This document shows positions 49,278 through 62,600 of a DNA stretch of 64,000 nucleotides, in pieces. Under the pieces are notes generated by a model that saw only the letters and a list, made by a program, of their open reading frames with translations, did no database searches and had not been told where the DNA came from. Position 1 is the stretch's first letter. Every line of letters begins with the position of its first letter. This stretch comes from Antedon mediterranea (lineage: Eukaryota; Echinodermata; Crinoidea; Comatulida; Antedonidae), in contig NC_092678.1 of assembly GCF_964355755.1 (NCBI RefSeq), positions 12,746,922-12,810,921 on the forward strand. The letters are read 5' to 3'. A program made the position numbers and the translations under genes.

Positions 49278-49462
49278 GTTTATCGCAAATACAGTAGCGT
49301 CCGAGACGCATGATGGGAAGGGTTTGGGAGAAAACGTCACAACGCGTACGTACGTGATTTGTTGTTTGTACGTACGCGTTGAGACGTTTGCTCCCAAACC
49401 CTTCCCATCATGCATTGTAAAATGACATTCCTTGCGATTTCAAGCTATTTGCGATAAACCTT
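49278..49462. mobile_element. Hairpin element (foldback MITE)
   Basis: The inner arms GCATGATGGGAAGGGTTTGG (49308) and its complement (to about 49413) enclose a short loop, with the palindromic CGCGTACGTAC at the centre. Outer TTTATCGCAAATA and TATTTGCGATAAA extend the inverted structure to about 185 bp. Confidence 0.8.
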
Positions 49463-49499
49463 TGCAATAAATCCAAGATTAAAGCGCACACGGTGTTCC

Positions 49500-51160
49500 A
49501 TACAAATGACGATATGATATTAAACTGGCGGCCGCTTTGGTTGGCGGCCGCTTCGACCATACTCCGGCATTGCCAAGTAGGGTAGGCCTAGCTATTTTTA
49601 GGGCCTAGCGGCCCCTAGGCTATGCCCTGGGCCTAGGCCTAGCTAGGAATACGATTAGAGTTTGAAAACAAAATATAATTTACTTTTACACCAGTTCTGT
49701 TCACCAACATCTAAGAGTTTTCACACGAAAATCCAAATTATTGCTGTAGGCTAGGCCCTATTATAACAAGTAACCAAAAGTAAGTCAAATTCGATCCGTT
49801 CTCTCTCCTCCTCCTCCTCCGATCCGGCCCGATCCTCCTCGCTCTCGCGCAACACATCGGTTATAAATAAATAGTTTGTTTTGGTTTATAATAGAGAGGG
49901 CAGTATCATAAGTTTACCAATCTTCAGATTAAAACCAATCAAAAGCAATCCAGCTTTCCATGTGATGTGCCACACTGCCATAGATAGTAAACTTATTATT
50001 ATATAAAAGTTGTTATTTTATTGTGTCATGTGATTCATATATTCTTTTCTTTCGCATCTTTCTTTTTTTCTCCTCATTTTAACACTATAGCTTTAAAAAT
50101 GTTTCATTTTCAACTCCACAATTGTTCATTACTCAATAAGTTCTTGGAAGTGTTAGAAATTAAATAGTGCACAACCTGTCTTGCTTTCTACTGTTGGAAA
50201 ACGGAACTTTTAGAATGAAAATGTTTATCCATTTAATGATGTTTTATAGCGAATCCACACATAATTGCTACATATTAATAATTTTGTTATAAGGAAGTAA
50301 TCTATTTTGGTTTATAATGGTAAATTCGGTTGGTCTTGCTCCAATGAGTTTATAAAAAAGGATTTATAATAATCAACAAAGCGTATTGACATTTTATTTC
50401 AATCCCTATGAACTTCAGCTGACGTGTTTGTTTACATTTGACGTAATACGTCGTTTGCTGTCTCAATTGTGAGTATGCTTCCTCCATTTTGTATTATATT
50501 ATTGTCTTGTATCTTTGTAATATCACTACCATATTTGGGCACATCACACGATTTTTGCCAAACTAGTTTGATAGTGTAACCAGAGCTTAGAGCAAAAATA
50601 TCGTGCCAATACAACGATGTTATTGTTCTTTGATCATTTTGATCATTTTATAGTACATAAATGGTTATAGTTCTAGAATGAAATCAATTTCGCTTGTTTA
50701 TTCATCAAGAAAATGTATGTTTATTTATTTGAGATCGTTATCATCCTATATTTTCAACATAATTATGCTCATCAGATGAACAGGGAAACTTCAAACTAGT
50801 AATATATTCATAGACAAATTAAGTAAATTATGACCTTATTGAAGTGTTACAATATCCAATACAAATACGTTTGATATGTCAAATTGGTAGCCAGTCATCC
50901 TGCCTAGTGATGAAAAGTTTGACAGTACTACAAAAACAATATGATACATTGGCCAGTTTAAATCAAGCAATATTATATTTTGTCACATTCTCGACGCTAT
51001 ATACACAGGGAAAGCGAACACAAATGTGAGGTTATTATTGCTAGTAAACAACGACAGTAGTATATTTTGTGATTATATTTTGTAGTGTAGTACCAACATG
51101 ACTTATTCAACAATTTGTTTTCTATTGTATGCTCTATAATGATTTTATAAGGAAATGCCC
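49500..51160. other. Gene-free spacer upstream of right plexin
   Basis: AT-rich, with AGGCCTAG strings at 49580-49650 and a pyrimidine run (CTCCTCCTCC) at 49805. A block at 50519-50600 (ATATCACTACCATATTTGGG, then TAGTTTGATAGTGTA) is shared with 24005-24100. I see no gene. Confidence 0.6.
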
Positions 51161-51260
51161 AACATCTGCCCACAACCTACATCATCAATTTAAACCGAGC
51201 CAAAATAACAATCACAATCCATGATACAACAGGAGATTTCTACATTGTACAATCTACACT
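51160..51260 (+). pseudogene. Possible relic of a third plexin first exon
   Basis: The reading ITIHDTTGDFYIVQSTLF, about 250 bp upstream of the right plexin start, resembles [19 protein letters not shown] of exon 1. At DNA level ATACAACAGGAGATTTCTACAT parallels the exon's GTACAACAGGAGACATCTAC, and an AATTTAAACC string precedes both. No start codon or long frame. Confidence 0.5.
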
Positions 51261-51359
51261 GTTTTTGACTGTTAGGGCTTTTGTACTTCATTGACGAAAA
51301 AAATGAAATGATAAACTTACAGCAAACATTTGGTAATATTATGCCATGCTCTTTGATAT

Positions 51360-51508
51360 CCAAAAACGAATTACAGGCTTTAACATTATTAGCACATTAG
51401 CTAAAATAGGCATAAAGATTAATTGTATTTATTCTCATATTCTGTATTTTACAGTTGTTTTAAAAAATTTTCTTTCATAAGGTAATGACGTTCTTTCACA
51501 TTTAAATA
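51360..51508. promoter_or_regulatory. 5' flank of right plexin
   Basis: Matches the left flank next to the start codon. TGTATTTTACAG at about 51445-51456 could be a 3' splice site, so the coding exon may be preceded by a 5'UTR exon farther upstream; the left copy lacks a clean CAG there. Confidence 0.35.
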
Positions 51509-53673
51509 ATGGGTTTGTCAACATTGTTAATCTTTTCTGCATTTCTGCTATATTCTTCAATATTTCTGCTAAGCACCCAAGCATTCGACAATGATGTGTT
51601 ACTTGAATTTAAACCTCATGAAAATGAAGGTCTGTACCATGTCAAAATCCATAGTACAACAGGAGACATCTACATAGGAGCTTACAACTCATTGTACAGA
51701 CTGTCAGGAGATTTCAACATCATTGCTAATATTTCAACATGTTCATCAGATGATTGTGATAACATTAATAAAATATTAGAAATTGATTATGATCATGATA
51801 GATTGATTGTATGTGGAGTAGGAAACAATGGAAGATGTGAAGGAAGATCTCCTGTGGATTTAGTAACATTATACGAAAGTGATGTAGACAAGGAAATAGT
51901 GAGTGAACTGTCAGCAGTTGGAATCATTGCACCTGGTGTGTTAGGTGATGGCACTAGAGATGGAAATGTTTTATATGTCTCTTCTGGGCATACATCATTA
52001 AATCCAGTAGAGTATTCTTACAGGTACATTAATGCTAGAAGAGGTCTTGATACTGATGTACTATTTGGACTCACCAGCCTTGCTTTTAATGCTATCACAC
52101 CATCTTACAATAAACCCATACAATTTAAAACAGTTTTTAATTACGGTGGATATACTTACTTTGTTGCATTTAGACCCAATGATACTTATTACTTTCATTC
52201 ACGACTGAGTCGTGTTTGTCAAGACAACTCATTCGTCACATTTTCTGAGATCTACATTCGTTGTGTTGTTAACAATGTTGATTATAACTTGGTACAAGAC
52301 ATGTATGTCAGCCCTGTAGGCACTGAGTTGGGCACCTCACTAGGCCTACAAGCTGGAGATAATGTCCTGTATGGAGTGTTTGCTAAAGGTGATGGAAGTG
52401 GAGTTGCAACTGGACAATCTGCAATGTGTATTTACAAGTGGAATGATATAGAAGATGCATTCTTCAAGGCCTTAAATGGATGTATAGCTGCTAATAATGA
52501 TATCCATACTCTAGACTATGCAGATGATGCTGATTGTCCACAAGTATGATATTATTTTCAAACTTACATTATTTAGTCTTGTTACTTATTGGTGTGGTTT
52601 ACGCTTGTTTGACCATACTTGTCCAATCTTCCTTATTTGTAGATAGATGTTACTAAGTCATATGACAATACTATAGAATATATTAGAACCACTCATTCTG
52701 ATTTGCTTTCAATAATAAGATATGTGAAAAAGGTGATTTATTATAATTTTAATTTATAGTTTATGAATTTAATTTAATAATATACTGTAATATGTTTTTC
52801 TTTTGATAAGTTTTTCAGTTTTACTTCTGATGATATTCAGTCAATGATGTGTCCACCAAATGATGGTAGGCAACTATACAGACGTTATTCACAAGGTACC
52901 TACACAGAAGCAGCAGTATCAGAGGCATTGCTAACAGTTAATGATAAAATACTAACATCAGTTACTACAGCAATTGAAGAGAATCGAACAATATCATTTA
53001 TAGGCACAGATAATGGAAAAGTTATTAAGGTTAGTAGGCCTATACGACTACTATTACAAATGTTTTTTAACTACTCAGTTCGCAATTCAGTTTATACTGC
53101 CATGAATTGTTTTATGTATATACTTGATGAATAAAAGATACCGAAATATATTGTTTAATTTGAAATTCTGAAAATTGATTATAAAGGTACAGAGACACAG
53201 ATATTTAATCAACACTTTTTATTTTAATATAAAAAGTCTTCACTAAAGAAATGCAAAAGCCACGTAAACAAATAATTGATCATCTTTTTAAACACACTTG
53301 GGGAAAACAAAGAAAAAAATGAAATATGATTGTTATTTTTGTGTATCAATATTGTCCTTGTCGACTTACTTTATACAAATAAAAATGAAAGAAAACAAAA
53401 TTGGTGGGATGTTCGAAGGGGATGATCAACATTCTTTACATGGCCTACTTAGGACTAGCTCTTACCATTCCTAAAATAAAGTTTGAATGAACTAGGTCCT
53501 TAGTATTGTTAAATAAGTTGTTTTCTTCCAATTTTGTTTGTCAGATTGAGTTAACCAACAAAACATCATCTAGAGTGTATGAAACTATCACATTAGATAC
53601 AGGTCAAGAGGTCAGATCAGACACATTTATAGATATAAAATCTAATTATATAATAGCACTCACAGAAAAAAAG
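51509..53673 (+). CDS. Right plexin exons: signal peptide and Sema domain
   Basis: Exon 1 (51509-52543, 345 codons) starts with Met-Gly-Leu and a hydrophobic signal segment ending near STQAFDN, then the Sema propeller with [19 protein letters not shown] and [14 protein letters not shown]. Exons 52811-53029 (73 codons) and 53545-53673 (43 codons) complete it. A 90-nt open segment at 52643-52732 has AG and GT borders and fits in phase 0-0. It has no counterpart in the left intron and would add 30 residues, so it may be an optional exon or chance. Confidence 0.92.
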
Positions 53674-56600
53674 GTCAGTTTATTCTAATTTTATGGTATG
53701 CTTATCCTAATTTATTTTTTTAATTTGATTTTTTTTTAATAGTTTTCCTGTACATCCTCATAATTATGTATTCGTTTTATTTCATTTAGGCCTATTTCGC
53801 TATTTTTTATAATTACAAAAAATAAAACAATAAAAGAAAACAAGAAGAAAATGTTTCCCGACCATTCACAAAGGCCGGTAGAATTAAAAAAAAAAAAAAG
53901 CAGTAAAACATCTTGTCTAAGCTAAGATGTATAAATGCACGATTTTTCATTATTTTCATTATTTCATGCCATTCAAAAAATTTACCAAAATGTGCCTTTA
54001 CGTAAATTAATAATATAGATTACTGTTTTTATACTTTTGGTTAGTTGGTCAAGCTACAAGTTGCAAACTGCAGTTGGTTTATCACATGTGATGAGTGTAT
54101 CAGACCAGGTAAACTAGATGCAGATCCTTATTGTGGATGGTGTACACTACACAAAAAGTATGTAAAATGTTTAATCATTTATTGCGTTTTTTTTGGCTCA
54201 TTTATTTACAGTTTAAATGCAGCTATATTATTTATTTACATTATTATTTATTATTTAAAAATTCACCTATCCCTACAATAATTAATATGCTAAACAATAG
54301 TTCATAGGGCCAAAGCGACAGAGTGATATTGTACCTTTTATTTCATTTTTATTAAATCCTTTCTATTGTTATGTAAGTGAAGATTACAGTAATTTTGTAA
54401 ATGCAACGTTTTTAGCCTTGCGGCTACTTGTTGTAAGTTGTATACCCAAATAAATAAAAATAAATAAATAAATTTACTCTCTTTCTATCAAAGTACTGTA
54501 TACAAACGTTTTTTAATCTAAAGAAAAAACAAATTCAAACGGAAACGTTTGCACCACATTTCATTTTTGTTTGTTTTTAGATGTACTAGATTTAAAGATT
54601 GTCAACATACTTCTTGGTTGCCCAGCAACAGTGCACAATGCATAGAGATTGAAAGTTTAGATCCGCCGTTTATTCCTCGAAATTCTGAAAATGTCAGAGT
54701 GAGTAAAGTAGTTTACATCAGTTTTCTAAGCTTTTAATTAAAAAAAGAGAAAGAAATTCATGTTTTTATTAGCTAGCCTAAAACGTGTGAGCACTATATT
54801 ACGCACTACGACTACGGCCACAATAACTTAAATTCTCATTGATGTACATTTCAGTGCAACCGTAGCCTATTGTATTTTAAAAAGTAAATTACAGAATATA
54901 TTCAGTTTTACTTAATATACAGTATATGTATGTAGTTTATGCAAATCCAATTAAATAGATATGTAATTTTTGTATTAATAGATTTTATTAACTGTTCAGC
55001 AACTTCCTCCTTTAAACATCAACCAAAATTATAATTGTAAATTTGGTGACTTTCAATCATCTGCAATAAAAGATGGAGAAACATTGACTTGTAATTCACC
55101 GCCTTCATCACATGTGCCTCAAATACCAACCAGCCAAGGTGGGTTTAATTTTCTATTTATTTAGCTCCGGTAATAGATCGCGTGTGTTTGTTTGTTTGTT
55201 TGTTTGTTGAATATACAGATAGATATGTGGTCAAGGACCATTCCTTTAAATTTTGGGACCATGGTTGCCTTCCTTCATTAGTTTACCTCAGCAGGAGTTA
55301 AATTATAACTTGAGATGGCTGGGTAAGATCCACTTCAAGCTTACAGTGAAGATTCCAAACAGCTAATCTTGGTCTTCGTCATAATGTATTTAAATGAATT
55401 TTTGTTTAATACTACATTTTCTGTACAGCTTTTGTAGATATTATATTATCAGTCTATTCATCCGTAACTGATGTTTATTTTGTTTCAACCGAATTCACAT
55501 TTTTTGACTGCAGTGTCATTACTACGTAAGTATAACGCGTTTTAGTTTTTTTTTGTGCGATTCAAAGGTATTGTTTTACATTATTAGCTGTGATGTTATA
55601 AAGATGTTTTTTATGGATTGTCTAAAAATACAACATTTGAATCAGTTATTATTCCTGTTCACATGAAAATGAAAACATTGTTTATAGTGTTTTCTACCAC
55701 GAGGTGGATGGAACCATTTAGTCACAGTACCTTATAGTAGTAAATAGTAGTAGGCATACAGTATAGATGCTAGCCTCTATATTACCTAGCCAAAAAAAAA
55801 AACGTTTTAAAAAATGGTATTTTAAATACAGTATGTAAAAAATACATTTTAAAAATACCTTATTCAAATTTAGTCAAAAAAGATAGTTCAAACAAATATA
55901 TTTGACATAGCATAGCTTTTTTTCTAAATAAAATGTTAAATTTTTTAAAAAGCAACAAAATAACCAGTTTTATGGTTAAAAAATGTGTTTAAAAAAAATT
56001 CATAGAATTATGAAGAAATCTTCAAATATCTCCTTGCTATGCTGATTTTGTATTATATTTATTCATATCAAGTGATTTTAACAAAAATAATGGCTGGTAA
56101 TAGTAGTAGGAGAAAATTGGTCAGATCTTTTGTTGTCTGATAATTTACAAATTTGACCTTTGACTTCAACATTCATTATGATCGATGTTAGTACCAAGTA
56201 GGAACCCTGTCCGACAGGGGTAGAGGCTAGCCTTATGAGTTGAATATTGGAGTTAATATACTATAAAATATGCAAACGTATAGTAATAGTAATTTCTATA
56301 ATAGTTTGTGTCAATATTGTGAAAATGATTGATGTATTATGTATGTATATTATTTATTATATTATACAAATCTTCAATAAAGAAGGGATTGGAGTTGTGA
56401 CAAAATTGACTTAGTATGAGAATAATCAATCAATGGAATGCATTGCCATACGATTTTTAATAATGCATTTTCTTTGTTTGAAGTAAGATTGAAGACTCTT
56501 ATACCATTATTGGCCACGAGATATAACTTGATTGTGGAACTCTTATACCCACACAAAATGAGTGTTCAAGTTTCAAGCCCATAGTCACCTATAATAATTA

Positions 56601-59600
56601 ATAGTAAGCCTTTTGTGTCCAAATCAATTGCAATTAAAGACAATTTGGTTTAAACTTTAGTGTTTTGAGAGAAAATCTAAGAAAATGATTCTACCAGATA
56701 ACCAGTAAATAGGGAAATGTAATATTTTCCTTTCTACTTCCATTGTAAACGTTTTCTTATAAAAGTTTGTTCTAGCTAGACAATGCCAGTACGTAGTTTG
56801 TAGTTCTATAAACCAATCATGCACAAATAATATATAACAACGTTCAACGTTCTGAATTATAAACTTTCTTTCTCTTTTGTGTAACCAAGAATTTAATTGT
56901 GTTGCTTTGTTTTCTTATTGAACTTTGTTCAACAAATTGCCCTACATTTAACCATTTATGATTGTTTGATCACAAAACGTTTTTTTGAAAGTTTATACTT
57001 CCACTAAATACTGATCCGTATTATAGTAACATTGTGATCTGTGTTTGGAACGAAAGATAAAGAAGTTAACGGACATTTAATAATCATAATAAGAATATTA
57101 ATAATGAATGTTAAAACTGCCTATGCCTGGCAATTTAAATTTAGAAAGATTTACAAAGTTAATTCAATTAATTTGGTTTCCATTTAAATATCCGTCATTT
57201 ATATATTTTTGTGCTGTAGTTGTTCTGAATGTGTTACAAACTTTACTTGTTCTTGGTGTGTCTATGACAACAAATGTACCCATAATGCATCAACATTGTG
57301 CACATCAGACGACACAATAATTTTGAATGGAAACGTAAGTAAATATTTTTTTGAGGACTTTATAATAAAATGGAAGCTGAACTTGTATTGCTGAAATAAG
57401 CACTTTCGAAACAACATTGTTAAGCTAATGAAGGGGAATTGTTGCTCAGTTTACAGTATGACAGTTATGTAAATCATATTTTAAGAAAAGAACCAGAACA
57501 TGCATCGTATCCTTACTTTACTCTTAAGCAAATGGAACATTATGTGCCAGATAAAATACTGTAAGATGTGGAGAATTGCAGGTTGTGGTGTACAGTTATA
57601 GTTTCACAAGTTTCTCATAGATCTTCTACTGTTATCAGTGTGAAGATACAGAAAATAATTTCGTTATTATTGCATTCAGAATGTTGTTCAGAATTGTTAT
57701 AGGCCTAATATCACTATTGTTTAAATATCTAGGCTGTAACGTCACCACCAAATGGTTTTCAAGGTCAAGGATCATGTCCACAAATTCATCAACCAAATGA
57801 GGAACTTATTCATGCTAATATACAGAAAGAAATCATTATACCAATTAAGAATTTACCAAATACACCAAAGGTAAACTTTTAAAGTTGATAATTCATACTG
57901 GAATAAACTGTAATATTTTTGAAAAGGAAACCTTGTTATTGTCCACAATGTTTAAACTCTGAGTTTTACAACAGTCATGGTAAGACTTGCACATGTATGA
58001 TTTCAACTGACCAATAATGCTCGATTTCAATCTACAAGGTTTCAGGAATTAATTCTTAAAGAATTTTGTGAGGTTATAAATTAGGCAGGGCAATTCAATT
58101 TAAAATCTTCATCAATTGTAATTGTAAACCCGTAACATATTACCTACCTATAATTAGAGGTTATTTGTCTCTGTTTATTGTAGGTAAACAGCTATGAATG
58201 TGAGTTGGAAATTGAAGCACAAACTGTCAGGATTCCAGCATCAGTTGATGAATCAAACTCAAATATCACCTGTTCACAATACACTGTAAGTATAGTAGCA
58301 ACCAAGATATTTGAACAGATGGATTAAATATACACCGTATATTAAATAGCATTTAGTTACATTTTCAAATGAATAATGAAACAAAGATATTACATTAATA
58401 TTGACACATTGTAGTACAACAATGGACCTATATGTCCATGGTACTTCTTACCAAGTACATACACGTGTTACAAAACCTCTTGTTATAGAGTGCTTGATAA
58501 TTAATCTCAATAGCAAAAGATATACAAAGAGTTATTATAACTATATGTAATTAAATTTATGTTTGCTGATTTTGTTAGAAGTGGTTTATAAAGTTTTTGT
58601 TTATTAATTTTCTATTCATAAATTTACTCTGTGATAATTATTTATTCAACTTAGGCCTAAATCTATTTTAAAAATCCACAACAAAAGTTGATAGGGATAT
58701 TATTTTAAAATGAATGGATGTATCTTCCTTGTTACTTAATAATGATTGATTTACTACCAAAACCAAGTTGATTCATATCCACGTCACTAGAATTTTCAAT
58801 TCAACAACTCCATTTCCAGAAAATTTTTGTTTTAGGAAGTTTATGTGGTACAATCCTCCTGTAAATGTCACATGATAATGAATAAATCTCATCTTGAAAT
58901 TATGCCAAATGTTATTTGATATTCAAGTGTACTTTTAATGGCTTTTTGGAAACATTTCTTTCTTTCTAGTATGACTACACCACTGATGACAAAAAGGAAG
59001 TAAATGCATATATTAAAGTATTTTGGAATGGGAATGTAATTGACAATGCTTATCAAGGTTGGTTTCACCTGATTGTTTACATTGATAAATATCATTAAAT
59101 CAATTATTTACTTGGTAAATACATTTTGTTATCATATTCACATATCTACCAAAAAAAAATAAAAACAACAAATCATCTATAAACAGAAAAAACTATTCTT
59201 AGGGCAATTACCTCTAACAAAAGTCCTATTTTTATATTTACTGCGCATAAATGAAATAAATTTTGTGCTAGTTGATTCAGTGTGGTGCATGGTCGACAAA
59301 AAAAAAGATTACCCAAAATGCTCAGGACATGGTCAAGCTTTCCAATATGCTACTGTAGTTGACCCAATTAAATTATATGTATATAATTCTTTACGTTGAA
59401 CCATGAATACGTACATGTGCGACGTTTCGACTGTTTCCAACAAGTCTTCACCTTGCAATGACTAGATGTTAGTGGTTGCTAGGAGTATTTTGCTTGTTGT
59501 AGAAGTTTAAGTTTGTAGGTTTGAAAAATGTTTCCAATGTTGTGAGTGTATAATGTTCTGTTAATATTTTCTGATAGACCTTTGATGTAAGGAAGTACAA

Positions 59601-62600
59601 TATATCCTAATTTTTCACTAGGATGTGTCTTGCGTTTTCTTAGTTGATTTTACCTTCTATTGTTGTTTTACCTTATCGACTGTCCAACTAGGGTATCCAC
59701 AGTTCTTCATTTCTTCTCCTCTTTTTTCGACCTTTGATACTATATGTTACATCTATGCATAAGAGTTACGCTTAGTTTATGTTTGGAACAATTCAAAATG
59801 TCGCACACGTTCGTATTCATAGTTTAACGTAACGAATTATATACAGATAGAACACATGAAAACATTTTTTTTTTAAATTTGGGATAATTTATTCAAACAG
59901 TTATTAATCATGGTTATTCTTTGGCAGCAGAAGCAAGTCATTTTAGCCATAATTGTCCTAGAAAGGTAGTTGTTAGATTTATATTTGGTGATATTTGTTC
60001 AGGAAGTAATTTTTAAAAACCCAAAGAATATTATACACTTTTTATCAGCTTAAAAACAGTCAACTGAAAATCTTTAAGCCCGCCCAAACTGTCATATTCT
60101 TGAAAGTCTGGTTTCCCAAATAAATTTGACACAGAGTTTTAGTTACGTTTAAATAAACATGTATTCACCCCTTTAATTTAACTTTATTTCAGACAAACTG
60201 TCCACATGAAACATACAGGCCTAAATACAATAAAAAAGATTAAACCTTTTATCTGGTTATAGTAGGTTTCCGGTTTAGAGACTGTAGTTTCAGCTGACAG
60301 ACAATTAAGTGTTTTTAACATAGTATATTGTTCTTTAATGAACATAAAATGGTTGTTTTAAACAGGAATGTTAACAACAATTTACTTTACTAAGTATTGA
60401 CTCAACACCACATTGTTCAAACAACAGGATGATATAATCTTTAAATTACAGTCAATTTGTTTGTATACTATAAACAGGCCCGTAGCCAGAATGCATCAGA
60501 GGGGGGTTTTCTTGACACCAAGTATTTTGCGAGCGCAGCGAGCAACTGTAGGCTGGGGGCCAGGGGGCCGCCAAGGGCCCCCGGTGGGGTCCAGGGGGCG
60601 AAGGCCCCTGGAAGCTTTGGCTCTCAGAGCAATTTCGGTTGTTTTAATAAGCTTACAGAGACATTTTTTACCTACTAAAATCTGAGTTATGCAGAGGAAT
60701 TATATACAGTAGTACAGTATTATGGAAGTTAGTACAGTAGTACTGATCATGAAATACAGCTTTATTGTTGCAAAAAAGTATATTATATTAGGCCCTTAAA
60801 TAATTTCTTATCCTATAAACATAAAAAACAAATAGTACCGTATATTTCGGTGTACAAGTCGCACCTGTGTATAAGACGCACCCATAACGGAGACTGAAAT
60901 ATTAGTATTTTGTATGTAGTCGATGCATAAGACGCACTTATTTCTAGGCCGAAATTTAAACATTTTACAATCAAAACAATGGTATTTTAATAATAAAACA
61001 ACGATATTTGAGACATATTTATTAGAATCAAATGATATAATTTTGTTTGATTGCCTTTATTACATCGTAATCAGTCTCTACTTCAACTGAACGTTCAATG
61101 AAAAGGGAAATCCCCATATTGTTTCAGTTACGATGCACTGTGTGGGAGGGCTAGCCTATGTCTATTTAAGTAATTTTAATTTCATATTACTTAAATATAT
61201 ACCTTCTTATTGTGTGTATGACCATTATAAAATAAATCCAAATGATGTTCAGTTTTTTGGGCTGATAATGAACCAGGAATATCATGTTGGGTAGGCCTAT
61301 ATGAAAATCTTTCCTATTTCCATGCATGCATTACATGAGGAGAGGAGAGCACTAACCATGTGCTCCTTGCATGCCTGGTGTCCAGCACTGTTGGCCATAT
61401 ACACTATGAGATTAGGGGAAGCTACTTAACACAATAACAACACACTCTTTTAGATATCGCTTGACATACAAACTATTGCCTACATGATTATAAAATTATG
61501 TGATTGTTGACATAGAGATGTAATAAAAATAAACCACCGTGATCAAGGGAAATAGTTATTGTGTAATTAAAATGTGACACCACCGTAATTAATGGACTCT
61601 TCCATAAATGTGTAGCGCTGTGATGCTGCATGCTGCTAGAATACACACCCGCGAGTTCAGAGAGTATTACTAGGCCTGGGTAGAATATCTAATGCGTACT
61701 GTAATATTAATACAGTCGAGGATGACAATTTACCTTAGCCTAACTAAAAATTCAATAAACTTGTTACCACACTGTGGTTAGACAGAAGTGAGTAACTAGC
61801 TAGGCCTACATTGCAGAGTAGTACACTATTTTTAATTAATTTAAGTATTAGTAGGTAATTAAATTAATTAGGGTAACATTTAGAGGTCAAATTTGCGTGT
61901 CAAAAGTGCGTCTTATACACCGAAATATTCGGTAGGCCTACGTACACGTACCAATTTAACTCAGCACCATTTTTATTCAAGTTTACACAGTGAAATTCTT
62001 TGGTTTAATGAAAAATTTTTCCAGGAAAAAAATAAAAATCCCCAAAAAGATTGAACTGAACTGAACGTGATCTTGTGCGTTCCGAAAAGCCCGGCCGAAG
62101 CACGCGATTGGTCAGTCCATTTTTCTGTCATATTTATAACCATCATCTCTCAACAATCTCTCGATCTGACGCTCAGCAGTGACTTTGACATCGGACAATC
62201 TGTATATTCGATCGATTTAAACATAGTCAATAGAAGTAAAATGACCAAAAAATCTGCTATAATTGATAATTAATTGCACGATTTTGGAAGTGGGGCCTTT
62301 GTTTTTCAAGGGGGGTTCGCTGGTAAAAGGGGGGGGGGGGGGGGGTTCGCCCGAACCCCAAAAAACCCCCCTGGCTACGGGCCTGATAAATCCCTACTTC
62401 ATGCCCTTGATTGTTCTGGTGTCATTCTGTGCAAATAATATTATACCCAATTTTTTGATGCCAAACCTGTAGATAATGAGTATTTGTTTGCATAATTATT
62501 AATTACTGTTTTTAGTTTATCCTTAAATGTTATCATGACATACGGTATGTCTTGGCATAGTACATAAATAATATTAATGTTATCTACTCTCATCCAATCA

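Noticed and set aside
60413-60685. 90-codon Gly/Pro/Arg-rich open frame
   Set aside because: It crosses the border of the CAGGCCCG element and reads its G-rich end; not a gene.
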